This document shows positions 28,867-37,717 of a DNA stretch of 64,000 nucleotides, one piece after another. The DNA comes from Salinispira pacifica (GTDB lineage Bacteria > Spirochaetota > Spirochaetia > DSM-27196 > Salinispiraceae): positions 385,001-449,000 of the forward strand of contig NC_023035.1 in assembly GCF_000507245.1 (NCBI RefSeq), given 5' to 3'. The position numbers and the translations under genes are program-made. Position 1 is the first letter of the stretch. Each line of letters begins with the position of its first letter. Below the pieces are notes generated by a model. That model searched no databases. It was not told the DNA's origin and was given only the letters and a program-made list of their open reading frames with translations.

Positions 28867-29942
28867 ATGCATCGCATGTTTTTTGTGTTCGCCATAGCCG
28901 CGCTTATGCCGTGGTTTTCAGTTCCTATCATCATCGCTGAGGGACAGGTCGAATCGGCGCCGGAGTTACTTGACGATTCCGTTGAGCAAGAAGTTTACTC
29001 GGGGACGCCGGGGCGAATAACCGCCTACATTTCCGGTCCCGCCGGGATGGTTGAACGGCTTGAAAAGGAGTTTGAGTCACAACACGGCGACGTAGTCGAT
29101 GTAGTTCTGATGGGTTGCGGCCCCTCCGACAACGGGTGTGGACCGAGCTAGAGTCCGGAGAGATTCGCGCGGACGTTTTTTGGGGGTCCGATCCCTTGGT
29201 GTATAACGCGTTGGAGGCGCGGGGTGCTCTATCCCCGTTTCAGCCGGAAGCGGTCGCTTCGTTCCGTCCGGAGTTTCAAGTCGACCACGACTACACCTTA
29301 GTCAGCGAACGTTACGGGGTAATTATCTATAATAGTGACGCCCTGCACGTCGAGAACGTTCCAACCTCGTTTGCCGACCTCGCCGATCCGTCGCTCAGGG
29401 AAAGAATCGTACACGCGGATCCAACACAGTCCGCCACGGCGTTAGCGTTGGTTGCGGGGTTATACGAGATATCCGGCAACGATTGGACGCTGGAGACACG
29501 TCTGCGGGATAACGGGCTCTTTCTGGCGCGGCGAAACGGTGACGTACCGATGAAGATTCAGGAGGGCGAATTTGATGCTGGGATCGCCCCCCACGACCCT
29601 ATCACGCGCTTGCGAAAGAAAGCGCAAAAAGAAGGCTACCCACTCCCGCTCGCGATAGCGTGGCCGTCGGAGGGCGCAATCGCGATTCAGCGTCCGATAG
29701 CGATCAGTCGAAACCCTGCCCGTCCGGCGGAGAACCAACAGATCGCCGAGGCTTTCGTACGCTTCCTTGTTTCCAGGAAAGCGCAGAATATGATGGCCAA
29801 TTTCGGTTTTGTGAGCGTCCGTTCCGACGTCCCCGTACCGTCGATAGTCCCGGAAGATGTAGTCGTTTCCCGATTGGACTGGGAAACACTGACCGACCGG
29901 CAAGAAATGATCGCCGACGAGTTTGCTGCACTTTTCCATTAA
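28867..29942 (+). pseudogene. Fbp/Afu-type iron ABC transporter binding protein, frameshifted
   Basis: The protein starts at the ATG at 28867 behind AGGAG with a signal peptide, then ITAYISGPAGMVERLEKEFE and VVDVVLMGCGP. A one-base shift in a C-run near 29128-29132 moves the frame to LRQRVWTELESGEIRADVFW, which continues to 29942 through SERYGVIIYN, EGEFDAGIAPHDP and AIQRPIAISRNPARPAENQQ. Restoring the frame gives about 355 residues, a normal size for an iron(III)-binding periplasmic protein. It overlaps the permease gene and is clearly its partner. Pseudogene, phase-variable tract or sequencing error are all possible. Confidence 0.85.
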
Positions 29943-31575
29943 ACGAAACGGCCGGGGAGCAATGATACTCCTCGGTCTGCTTCTCGCCATCGTAGTCGTG
30001 TATCCGGCGGCGAATCTGATCCTTCGGGGTACCGATACCACGGCGATCTCGCGGACGTTCGGTTCACCACGAACACTCACAGCGATTCTAAACACTCTCG
30101 CGGTTGCAGTGGGTAGCACGCTCTTCGCGACGTTGCTCGGCGGATGTCTGGCGTGGTTGGTCGTTAAGACCGATCTTCCCGGTTCGGGTGCGGTAGACAC
30201 ACTCACATTCGTATCTTTTGTAACGCCGCCGTACATCCTTGCGGTGGCTTGGGTCCAACTGGTTGGCCGAAGCGGGTACCTTGCCCGCGTGTACGCGATC
30301 GTTACCACTTCGGACGAATGGAACTTCCCCTACTACTCGATTGGAGCGGTCATTGTGGTCTTGGGACTGCACCTGTATCCAGTGATGTACCTTTCGCTCA
30401 AGAACGCGCTCAGCCGTATCGATCCGGCTCTTGAAAGCGCCGCCGTGATGAGCGGGGCCGGACCGTTGCGAGTTTTCAGAACGGTTACCCTGCCGGTGAT
30501 CGCCGGGAGTATCGGGGCGACGGGCATATTCGTGTTTTCCCGAGGTATGGCCAATTTCGGTGTTCCCGCTCTGCTCATGCTACCTGTTCGCAAAGACGTA
30601 CTCACAACACGGGTGTTCTCGGCGTTAAGCGAGCTTGATCTTCCCGTTGCGACCGTTGTCTCGTTCTTTCTGGTAGGTATTTCTACGCTTTTGTTTGTAC
30701 TGCAGGCACGGTTGACGCCGATCGCGCGACGTTCCGCCGTAGACCATGGCCGTAATCGCGGCGTCCAACAACCGCTACGTCGTCTCCGTGTGCCGGTAGC
30801 GATCGGTACATTTACCGTTCTCGCGATCATCTCGGTGCTACCTCTCATTGCGATGGTGGCCTCCTCATTTCTTAAACGATGGGGACTTCCCGTTCGTCGA
30901 GAGTTTCTTACTTTCGGCAATTACGCGTACCTGCTATCACCCGATGGGATTGCGGTGCGAGCACTTCGTAACAGCTTCGTATTCGGTCTGGGCGCCGGGG
31001 CTATCGCGGCGCTCATCAGCGGTGGTATTGCGTCGCTTATCGTCTCGTCTCGACGTTCACCCGCGGTGCACACCTTAGAGGCGGTGGCCACGTGGCCGAT
31101 GGCGTTTCCCAACGTTGTGATCGCTGTAGCCACTATCCTTGCATGGAACAGACCCCCGATTCGATTATACGGAACTGGTTGGGCTATCGTTGCGGCCTAC
31201 GCAGTCCTATTCACGCCGATCGTACTGAAGCAGACGGTGGGACTCGCACGCACACACGACGAGCGTCTGCTACAGGCCGCTCAACTCGCCGGTGCGCAAC
31301 CGCTTCGCTGTTTTTTCACGGTCACATTGCCGACGATATCTCCAGGCCTGCGTGCGGGAATCCTTCTCTCAATCGTCATAGCCGCTCGCGAGATACCGAT
31401 ATCGCTTATGCTCTACGCGTCCGGTCAAGAGACGTTGGGTGTTCTCCTGTTTGGGATGCAATCTCAATCGTACGGGTTGGAAATGACATCGGCTTTGTCG
31501 GTGCTCATTCTTACCGGAATCATCATAGCGCGGACGGTACTTCGGCGGGGAGGAAAGGCGTTTGGCTCAGCTTAA
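29923..31575 (+). CDS. Iron(III) ABC transporter permease (FbpB/AfuB type, double domain)
   Basis: This 550-residue permease has two BPD_transp_1 domains fused in tandem, about twelve membrane helices. EAA-loop motifs appear in SAAVMSGAGPLRVFRTVTLP and, in the second half, AAQLAGAQPLRCFFTVTLP. This fusion is the norm for FbpB-type permeases. The frame begins at a TTG overlapping the binding-protein end; an ATG at 29962 with GGGGAG only two bases away is the alternative. It overlaps the ATPase gene by 14 bp, so the three genes form one operon. Confidence 0.9.
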   Translation: MLHFSIKRNGRGAMILLGLLLAIVVVYPAANLILRGTDTTAISRTFGSPRTLTAILNTLAVAVGSTLFATLLGGCLAWLVVKTDLPGSGAVDTLTFVSFVTPPYILAVAWVQLVGRSGYLARVYAIVTTSDEWNFPYYSIGAVIVVLGLHLYPVMYLSLKNALSRIDPALESAAVMSGAGPLRVFRTVTLPVIAGSIGATGIFVFSRGMANFGVPALLMLPVRKDVLTTRVFSALSELDLPVATVVSFFLVGISTLLFVLQARLTPIARRSAVDHGRNRGVQQPLRRLRVPVAIGTFTVLAIISVLPLIAMVASSFLKRWGLPVRREFLTFGNYAYLLSPDGIAVRALRNSFVFGLGAGAIAALISGGIASLIVSSRRSPAVHTLEAVATWPMAFPNVVIAVATILAWNRPPIRLYGTGWAIVAAYAVLFTPIVLKQTVGLARTHDERLLQAAQLAGAQPLRCFFTVTLPTISPGLRAGILLSIVIAAREIPISLMLYASGQETLGVLLFGMQSQSYGLEMTSALSVLILTGIIIARTVLRRGGKAFGSA

Positions 31576-32662
31576 CGTGGATCGTATCACGAAGCGGTTT
31601 GGTGGAATAACCGCGGTTGACGACGTATCCCTCACGGTACGCGACGGAGAGTTCATAACCGTGCTCGGTCCGAGCGGTTCTGGAAAGAGTACGCTCCTAT
31701 CGTGTATCGCCGGGATCACGAATCCAGATTTGGGGATCGTCCAATTTGGTGATCGGGTCGTCTTCTCACACTCCACGTCGATATCGGTACCACCGGAATA
31801 CCGTAACGTGGGTTTTGTGTTCCAAAGCTACGCGTTATGGCCGCATATGACGGTTGAGCAGAACGTAGGATATCCATTGCGTTCGCGCCGCGTGTCGCGT
31901 CCAATCGTGCGAGAACGTGTTTCTAAGATGCTGGAGATCGTCCGTTTGGGCGGATTCCAGAAGCGTCGCCCCCACACGTTGAGTGGTGGCGAACAGCAAC
32001 GCGTCGCGCTTGCGCGCGCACTAATCATGGAGCCAAGCGTGTTGCTCCTTGATGAACCGTTGTCCAATCTTGATCGCAAACTTCGGGAAGAGATGCAGGT
32101 CGAACTGCGCAGGATCCAACGGACCCTTGGTCCAACGACGATCCACGTCACTCACGACCAGGGAGAAGCGATGGCGATTTCGGATAGGATCGCAGTCATG
32201 AAAGCCGGCAGAATTGTGCAATTCGGAACCCCTGAGGAGGTGTATCGCACTCCGAAGAACGAGTTTGTCGCTGGGTTCGTCGGCACCAGCAACCTCATCT
32301 CCGGAACGGTTATTAACGAGGGTAACCGCTCGTGGATCACCGGTCACGGTGGTTTCCGCGTTCCCGTCGTCCGCGTCCCGCCACCATCTACCGAAACGAT
32401 CAATACCTATATCGTCCGGCCGGAAGATATAGAAATTCTTCACACACCAGTGTCCTCGAAACATAACCCCGGGACGGCGAATGACTCTGAGTTGGCGTAC
32501 GCAGTCGTCACGCGCCGTTCCTTCAACGGCTCCTTCATGATCTATGAGATCGATACGGGATGGGCGGTGCTCCGCGCGGTTACACACTCTGATCGAGGGT
32601 TCCGACTCGGGGACCGCGTTCGTTTTCGCCTTCTTGCTGCATCACCGTTACAGAACGAATAG
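31562..32662 (+). CDS. Iron(III) ABC transporter ATP-binding protein (FbpC type)
   Basis: This 366-residue ATPase has Walker A GPSGSGKST near residue 36, Q-loop FQSYALWPH, signature LSGGEQQR, Walker B VLLLDEPLSNLD and H-loop HVTHD. A C-terminal regulatory TOBE-like domain of about 120 residues (YIVRPEDIEILH) follows. The start is a TTG at 31562 inside the permease gene, consistent with coupling. It energises import through the double permease. No defect is seen, so only the binding protein of this system is interrupted. Confidence 0.92.
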   Translation: MAQLNVDRITKRFGGITAVDDVSLTVRDGEFITVLGPSGSGKSTLLSCIAGITNPDLGIVQFGDRVVFSHSTSISVPPEYRNVGFVFQSYALWPHMTVEQNVGYPLRSRRVSRPIVRERVSKMLEIVRLGGFQKRRPHTLSGGEQQRVALARALIMEPSVLLLDEPLSNLDRKLREEMQVELRRIQRTLGPTTIHVTHDQGEAMAISDRIAVMKAGRIVQFGTPEEVYRTPKNEFVAGFVGTSNLISGTVINEGNRSWITGHGGFRVPVVRVPPPSTETINTYIVRPEDIEILHTPVSSKHNPGTANDSELAYAVVTRRSFNGSFMIYEIDTGWAVLRAVTHSDRGFRLGDRVRFRLLAASPLQNE

Positions 32663-32789
32663 CCGTTGCGTTGCTTTGAGGACACCTTCTCCGTCGCCAT
32701 ACAGGCCGGAACCTTTATGGCCGTAACCTTAACTGCCGTAGCCTCACCGTGCAGACGGTCAATTGGTAGCGGTGTACAATGCGGTTGGT

Positions 32790-32983
32790 ATGCATACGGA
32801 ATTGACGACCGAAAGTGTTTTAGATGCAATCGCGACGGTGGAGCACCCCGAGATCGCATCAACGGTATCGCCTTGGCGGTTCAGCCGATCGGGGTCACCG
32901 GTTTGAGCTATACAACGGAGGAGATGGACGACGCGGCAAAAGAACACTTCTTTACGTTAGCTCAGGCGGGGTGGAAACTCTAA
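32790..32983 (+). pseudogene. DUF59 (MIP18/SufT-like) protein with internal deletion
   Basis: The ATG at 32790 starts MHTELTTESVLDAIATVEHP with EIAST, the N-terminal DUF59 motif. It then breaks after about residue 29. In another frame VQPIGVTGLSYTTEEMDDAA and KEHFFTLAQAGWKL follow to a stop at 32983; this is the usual C-terminus, where members end in a related ERQRFF...NWK. The middle, with the catalytic-loop residues and PLxxxL strand, is missing. The family acts in Fe-S cluster maturation. It is a small internal-deletion derivative. Confidence 0.65.
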
Positions 32984-33012
32984 ACCCCTCGCGTCATGAA
33001 CCGTGACGATAT

Positions 33013-33864
33013 CTATCCACGTCTCCCATCGAGAGGTATGGGTATCAGCTTTGCGATAATAAAAAGGACGCCCCCAAAGAGAACGGTCGTTGAACCCGTT
33101 GGGACTCCCAGGACGTAACTGGCGACCAGTCCGCCGGTCATGATCGTCCCGACGAGTATGGTGGCAACGATCATCATTGCCTTCATGCGTTTGGTGAAGA
33201 TATCCGCGATCGCCGGAGGGATCGTTAATAGGGCGATGACCATTACGATTCCGATAATCTTTATGAGTACAACAACCGTCAATGCAACGAGAAAAACGAG
33301 AATGATCTCGAATAGCGCCGTGTTGACACCGCGGGTCTTTGCAAACTCTGCGTCGAAGGAAACGGCGATGATCTGATTGGATAGAAGAACGCTTGTTCCT
33401 GCAATTATCACGTTGAGGAAAACGATGGTGATCAGGTTGCTTCTCGAAACGAGCAAAATGTTGCCAAAAAGATAACTCATCGGATCAACATAGGTGGGGG
33501 TGAGGTAGATAAAGATCAAACCGATCGACATCCCCACCGCCCAGGTCGTTCCTATCATCGTATCAAGGCGTTCTTTGCTGTGTAGCAGGGTCACGCTGAT
33601 GATGAGTCCTGCGATCAGGGCAAACAGAAGCGCTCCCCCGAGGGGGGAAAGATATCCGATCTCGAGAACAACGTTAAGATACAATGCGAGTCCTATACCG
33701 CCCAACGCGGTATGGCTAATAGCCCCGGCGATGTAGGACATCCTCTTTACGACGACAAATGACCCGATGATTCCAAATGGAATACTCGACAGCAATCCCG
33801 CGATAAGAGCGTAACGAATGAACGGAACGTTTGGATTGGTTAGCCCCTGAAAGAAATCGATCAT
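33013..33864 (-). CDS. znuB: Zinc/manganese ABC transporter permease (ZnuB type)
   Basis: This 283-residue ABC-3 family permease has eight or nine hydrophobic helices, with AGLLSSIPFGIIGSFVVVKRMSYI near the N-terminus and the family's GAISHTALGGIGLALYL. The C-terminal VIALLTIPPAIADIF, preceded by KIIGIVMV, is also typical. It imports zinc or manganese with the ATPase and binding protein encoded upstream. It overlaps the ATPase gene by 4 bp. The substrate cannot be fixed from the permease alone. Confidence 0.9.
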   Translation of the reverse strand: MIDFFQGLTNPNVPFIRYALIAGLLSSIPFGIIGSFVVVKRMSYIAGAISHTALGGIGLALYLNVVLEIGYLSPLGGALLFALIAGLIISVTLLHSKERLDTMIGTTWAVGMSIGLIFIYLTPTYVDPMSYLFGNILLVSRSNLITIVFLNVIIAGTSVLLSNQIIAVSFDAEFAKTRGVNTALFEIILVFLVALTVVVLIKIIGIVMVIALLTIPPAIADIFTKRMKAMMIVATILVGTIMTGGLVASYVLGVPTGSTTVLFGGVLFIIAKLIPIPLDGRRG

Positions 33865-34670
33865 CCCTTGTTTTCCTCTCCACGGAGTACAGAGTTGCGT
33901 CGGTGCATCCTCGTGTGTCGGTGCCTCCTTGCCGGACCGTCCGAAAGAACCATGTCGTGTCTCACTATTCGGTTTTCTCGCCCGTATGACGCAGCGATTA
34001 TTTCGCTGAAGTTTGCATCGATTGGATGTTCTACTAGAGTACCGTTTACGCAGAACACTCGATCGGTAATATTTGCGACGAATCCCGTATCGTGGGTAAC
34101 CAACAGGATCGTGTGTTGCGCACTAAGCTCCTTTATCAGAGAGTTCAGTCGTATACCCACCGCCGGATCGATACTCGCCGTGGGTTCATCGAGGAGTAAG
34201 ATCTCCTTTTCCGATACCAGTGCCCGGGCGATCAGCATGCGCTGCATCTGTCCCCCCGATAGCCGGCTGATATGATTGTTCCTCACGCTGGAAAGCCCCA
34301 CGTCTTCGATCGATCGTTCTGCTTTTATTCGATCACGTTTGGAATAGAAACCGAACGGTTTGATGAGCCCCGACAAAACGACGTCGAAGACCGTCATAGG
34401 GAACCGGCGGTCAAAATGCATATGCTGGGGAACATACCCAATCACGCCCCGTTGATCAGACGGTTTTTTCGAGTTGACGAGGATCGTCCCCGAGTCCGGA
34501 TTCAGGAGACCGAGGAGAAGGCGGAGGAGGGTTGTTTTCCCTCCTCCGTTCGGACCGACGATCGTTACGACTTCGTTGCGTCTCACGGCGAATTCCACAT
34601 CCCTGAGCACCTCATGTGATTGCTCGTATGAGAATGAAACGCGCTGTACCTCTATGTGGATGTCATTCAT
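33861..34670 (-). CDS. znuC: Zinc/manganese ABC transporter ATP-binding protein (ZnuC type)
   Basis: This 269-residue ATPase has Walker A GPNGGGKTT, Q-loop YVPQHMHFDRRFPMTV, signature LSGGQMQR, Walker B EILLLDEPT and H-loop VTHDTGF. The C-terminal tail is basic with several His and Arg (RRHRHTRMHRR), which may be metal-related but is not conserved evidence. It sits between the binding protein and permease genes of the same operon. It appears intact. Confidence 0.92.
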   Translation of the reverse strand: MNDIHIEVQRVSFSYEQSHEVLRDVEFAVRRNEVVTIVGPNGGGKTTLLRLLLGLLNPDSGTILVNSKKPSDQRGVIGYVPQHMHFDRRFPMTVFDVVLSGLIKPFGFYSKRDRIKAERSIEDVGLSSVRNNHISRLSGGQMQRMLIARALVSEKEILLLDEPTASIDPAVGIRLNSLIKELSAQHTILLVTHDTGFVANITDRVFCVNGTLVEHPIDANFSEIIAASYGRENRIVRHDMVLSDGPARRHRHTRMHRRNSVLRGEENKG

Positions 34671-34688
34671 CGTCGCTCGGCCTATCGT

Positions 34689-35579
34689 TTATTCCAAGGA
34701 ACTTCTTATCTCACCGGCGATGTGCCTAAGATTGTTGACATAATCCGGATTGAGTGGGCTGAGACTGACGACGGTACCGTCGATAGCGTCGGCTATCGCC
34801 TCGGCGCTATTCTGCGAAAACTCCGGTTGGACGAAGATGATCTTGACACCCTCTTCGGTTGCATGTGCGATGATTTCTTCAAGTACCGCCGGCGCAGGCT
34901 CCTTACCTCCGGTTTCGATCGCTATCTGTGTCAAACCGTAGTCGTCACCGAAATACCCAAAAGCAGGATGAAAAACGAAAAACTTGTTGCCCTGAAAGGG
35001 CTCGAGGACGTCGGACAACTCTCCATCAACTTCGTCAAGTTGTCGGATCAGCGTATCGTATCCATCCGAATACGTCTCTTCGCCGGCGGGGTCCAATTCT
35101 ACCAGAGCGGAAAAGATGTTTTGCGCTTGGATCTTGACCAATCGTGGCGAAAGCCAAACGTGAGGATCTTGCGCCGACTCGTGGCCGTCCAGCACACGTC
35201 GTTCGATTCCTGCGGCGGTATCTACTATCTCCAGCGAGGGAAGGGTGCTCTCCAGGGTCGGGAGGAATGCCCTCTCAAAGGGTACACCGATCGAAAAGAA
35301 CAGTTCCGCCGACCCGAGAAGGGCGATATCCTGCGGAGTCGGTTCGTAGGTCGCCGGACTCTTTCCCGGACCTACCAGCACCTGAACGTCCAACCGGTCG
35401 CCTCCAATCGTTTCGACGAAATAGCGCTGCGGCAGAATACTGGTAAAGACCGTAATGGGCGTATCGGTTTCCTGAGCGGTAGACTCCTCGCTCTCTCCCT
35501 GTCCGGCGGCAAACGCCGCAATCGATACCATGAAACCTACAACGAACGCGAACCACGCTATCCTCTTGATACCATACAT
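34689..35579 (-). CDS. znuA: Zinc/manganese ABC transporter binding protein (ZnuA type)
   Basis: This 296-residue cluster A-1 binding protein has a signal peptide (WFAFVVGFMVSIAAFAAG). Metal ligands are expected in AQDPHVWLSPR (His), FFVFHPAFGYFGDDYGL (His), FVQPEFSQ (Glu) and near the C-terminus. The short loop before PHVW lacks the His-rich stretch of many zinc-specific ZnuA proteins, so manganese is possible. It is the first gene of the znuA-znuC-znuB operon, with a perfect palindrome 76 bp upstream of the start. Confidence 0.92.
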   Translation of the reverse strand: MYGIKRIAWFAFVVGFMVSIAAFAAGQGESEESTAQETDTPITVFTSILPQRYFVETIGGDRLDVQVLVGPGKSPATYEPTPQDIALLGSAELFFSIGVPFERAFLPTLESTLPSLEIVDTAAGIERRVLDGHESAQDPHVWLSPRLVKIQAQNIFSALVELDPAGEETYSDGYDTLIRQLDEVDGELSDVLEPFQGNKFFVFHPAFGYFGDDYGLTQIAIETGGKEPAPAVLEEIIAHATEEGVKIIFVQPEFSQNSAEAIADAIDGTVVSLSPLNPDYVNNLRHIAGEIRSSLE

Positions 35580-35654
35580 ACGTTCCTCCTAGAAAAAATA
35601 GATTTACCGCGCCATACATCGACTACCGGAGTGTACGTCGATGTAGAGCGATAG

Positions 35655-35671
35655 GTAATACTAAGTATTAC
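35655..35671. promoter_or_regulatory. Palindromic operator upstream of znuA
   Basis: GTAATACTAAGTATTAC is a 7-bp inverted repeat around TAA. It lies 76 bp before the znuA start and, in size and AT-rich form, fits a Fur/Zur or MntR/DtxR-type metalloregulator site. Which family cannot be decided from the site alone, and no regulator gene is adjacent. Confidence 0.7.
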
Positions 35672-35828
35672 TTACGGTACGATAAAGTGTTTCCTCGTGT
35701 CAAGGTCCCTTTTTATTCGGGTGTTTGAGTTCATACCGAATACAAAGCTCTGAATCGGCCGGCGTACCTGTTTGTAGTCAAAGACATCTGCACCGACGAA
35801 CGGGAGCCCCTGAAGGCAAAAGTTGCCC

Positions 35829-35858
35829 TTGACAGAAAAAGTTAGACTCGCCTAACAT
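35829..35858 (+). promoter_or_regulatory. Promoter with embedded DtxR/IdeR-like dyad upstream of the siderophore transporter
   Basis: TTGACA at 35829-35834 and TAACAT at 35853-35858 are 18 bp apart. Between and overlapping them GTTAGACTCGCCTAAC (35841-35856) has complementary GTTAG/CTAAC arms, resembling iron-box sites. A bound iron repressor would block RNA polymerase at this position. Confidence 0.6.
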
Positions 35859-35915
35859 ACGGTTACGGCGACCGCAGCTCCCTCGCTCACCAGGACGCGC
35901 TGGACAAGAGTTCTT

Positions 35916-36899
35916 ATGGTGTCTCCGATACTTCTCGTTTTTCTCGGGCTGGCAGCGCTCTCGGTGGGACGGTACCCGGTAACGCTGGAGTCGCTGTTTC
36001 GTATCGTGGCAACTCCGTTCAGTCCGGCGGTCTCAGGTTCCGCAGGAATGGATCGTACGGTCGTCCTGGTGGTGCGATTGCCCCGGGTGCTGACTGCGAT
36101 GCTGGTCGGATCCGCTCTGGCAACATCCGGTGCGGCACTCCAGGGAGTGTTCCGGAATCCTCTGGTCAGTCCGGGAATTCTGGGGGTGGCCTCCGGTGCC
36201 GGCCTGGGAGCCGCGCTGTGTATACTGCTTTTTGGGCGAAGCGCTCTTCTTGTACAGGGATCGGCGTTTATGTTCGGGATTCTCGCGATGATGTTGGCCC
36301 TCGCAATCAGCGGCCGGACTAGAAAGGGAAGCGTCCTCGTGCTGGTTCTGGCGGGAGTCGTAGTATCCGCTCTGGCGGAAGCGTTGATTTCGCTGGTGAA
36401 GTACGTTGCCGACCCTGAGGACACTCTGCCGGCGATCGTCTTCTGGCTCATGGGTTCTCTTTCGGGAATCACCGTGAGTTCCTTTCTTCACGTCCTTTTT
36501 CCCATCACTGCCGGCATCATCGTTCTCATACTCATGCGATGGCGTATCAGCGTTCTATCCCTTGGAGACAACGACGCTCAGTCCCTGGGAGTGCATGTCG
36601 GCATGAGTCGGGCGATGGTAGTAACGGCAACCACGGTGGTGACGGCAGCAGCGATCTCCGTCGCCGGTATCGTCGGTTGGGTAGGTCTTGTCGTCCCCCA
36701 CATTGCCCGCATGTTCGTTGGCCCCGATCACAGACTTGTTATTCCCGTTTCAGCCGTGATTGGGGCTATGTACCTGCTGGTCATTGATACCCTCGCTCGC
36801 AGCGTTATCAGCGCCGAGATTCCTCTGAGCATTCTCACCGCTGTCGTTGGGGCGCCGGTCTTCGCGATCATGTTGCGAAAGACGGGAGGAAGATGGTGA
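35916..36899 (+). CDS. Siderophore/iron ABC transporter permease (FecCD type)
   Basis: This 327-residue FecCD permease has about nine to ten membrane helices. Family motifs are RLPRVLTAMLVGSALATSGA near residue 55, FRNPLVSPGILGVASGA and, later, GWVGLVVPHIARMFVGPDHR. The start at 35916 lies about 50 bp after the predicted transcription start. The frame is open upstream and also reads as possible protein but lacks a start codon there. It overlaps the ATPase gene by 7 bp. It carries a ferric-siderophore or haem substrate, not determined here. Confidence 0.9.
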   Translation: MVSPILLVFLGLAALSVGRYPVTLESLFRIVATPFSPAVSGSAGMDRTVVLVVRLPRVLTAMLVGSALATSGAALQGVFRNPLVSPGILGVASGAGLGAALCILLFGRSALLVQGSAFMFGILAMMLALAISGRTRKGSVLVLVLAGVVVSALAEALISLVKYVADPEDTLPAIVFWLMGSLSGITVSSFLHVLFPITAGIIVLILMRWRISVLSLGDNDAQSLGVHVGMSRAMVVTATTVVTAAAISVAGIVGWVGLVVPHIARMFVGPDHRLVIPVSAVIGAMYLLVIDTLARSVISAEIPLSILTAVVGAPVFAIMLRKTGGRW

Positions 36900-37717
36900 G
36901 CGGACTCAGCGCTCTGGGTCTTTCCTTCGCGTGGACGACCAAACCGGTCTTTTCCGACGTTTCCGTACGACTTCGCCGGGGAACCGTAACGGCAATTCTC
37001 GGGGCGAATGGCTGCGGAAAGACGACACTTCTGCGTTGCCTGTCCGGTCTGAACAAGCCGCAAGCGGGATCGGTTGAGCTCGAAGCTGCTGATGGGACGG
37101 TTATCGCAGTATCATCTCTCTCCGCCCCACTTCGGGCTCGGAGTATCGCGCTGGTTCCGCAAATGTCGGAGACATCCTTCGGGTACTCTGCTTTGGAAAT
37201 CGTCCTTATGGGGCGTACCGCCGGATCCGGTATGTTTGTTCTGCCCGGTCGCGATGATGAAGAAGCAGCGTACCGGGAAATCGAATCTCTCGGGATCGGC
37301 CATCTGGCGCACCGACCTCTGGGAGAGATGAGTGGCGGCGAACAGAGGTTGGTTCTCATTGCACGAGCTCTCGCAACGAATGCCTCAGTCATGCTCCTGG
37401 ATGAGCCGGCGGCCCATCTGGATTTCCGGAATCAGCTTCTCGTTCAGGATCTCATGGTTCGGCTGGCGTCGGACCGGGGTATTGCTGTCGGATTCACTAC
37501 TCATCTTCCCACCGACTGTTTTGCCGCCGGTTCACACGCTCTGCTCATGCATCGGGACGGCGGTCACCAGTTTGGACCGGTGGAAGAAGTGATCACCGAC
37601 AGCGCTATCCGCCACGCGTTTTCCGTGGATGCCCGTATCATCGCTATGCAACTAAACGGATCAAAAAGCCACGTTGTGGTTCCTCTCAAACCTGTTCCAC
37701 AAGGAGAACATGTATGA
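36893..37717 (+). CDS. Siderophore/iron ABC transporter ATP-binding protein (FepC/FecE type)
   Basis: This 274-residue ATPase has Walker A GANGCGKTT, Q-loop VPQMSETSFGYSALEIVLMG, signature MSGGEQR, Walker B VMLLDEPAAHLD and H-loop TTHLPTD. The H-loop reads TTH where family members usually have THD, still keeping the histidine. It is translationally linked to the permease before it and the binding protein after it by short overlaps. It looks intact. Confidence 0.9.
   Translation: MVSGLSALGLSFAWTTKPVFSDVSVRLRRGTVTAILGANGCGKTTLLRCLSGLNKPQAGSVELEAADGTVIAVSSLSAPLRARSIALVPQMSETSFGYSALEIVLMGRTAGSGMFVLPGRDDEEAAYREIESLGIGHLAHRPLGEMSGGEQRLVLIARALATNASVMLLDEPAAHLDFRNQLLVQDLMVRLASDRGIAVGFTTHLPTDCFAAGSHALLMHRDGGHQFGPVEEVITDSAIRHAFSVDARIIAMQLNGSKSHVVVPLKPVPQGEHV

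Noticed and set aside
34656-35654. A 332-codon open frame on the plus strand
   Set aside because: It is antisense to znuA and ends in the znuA promoter region.
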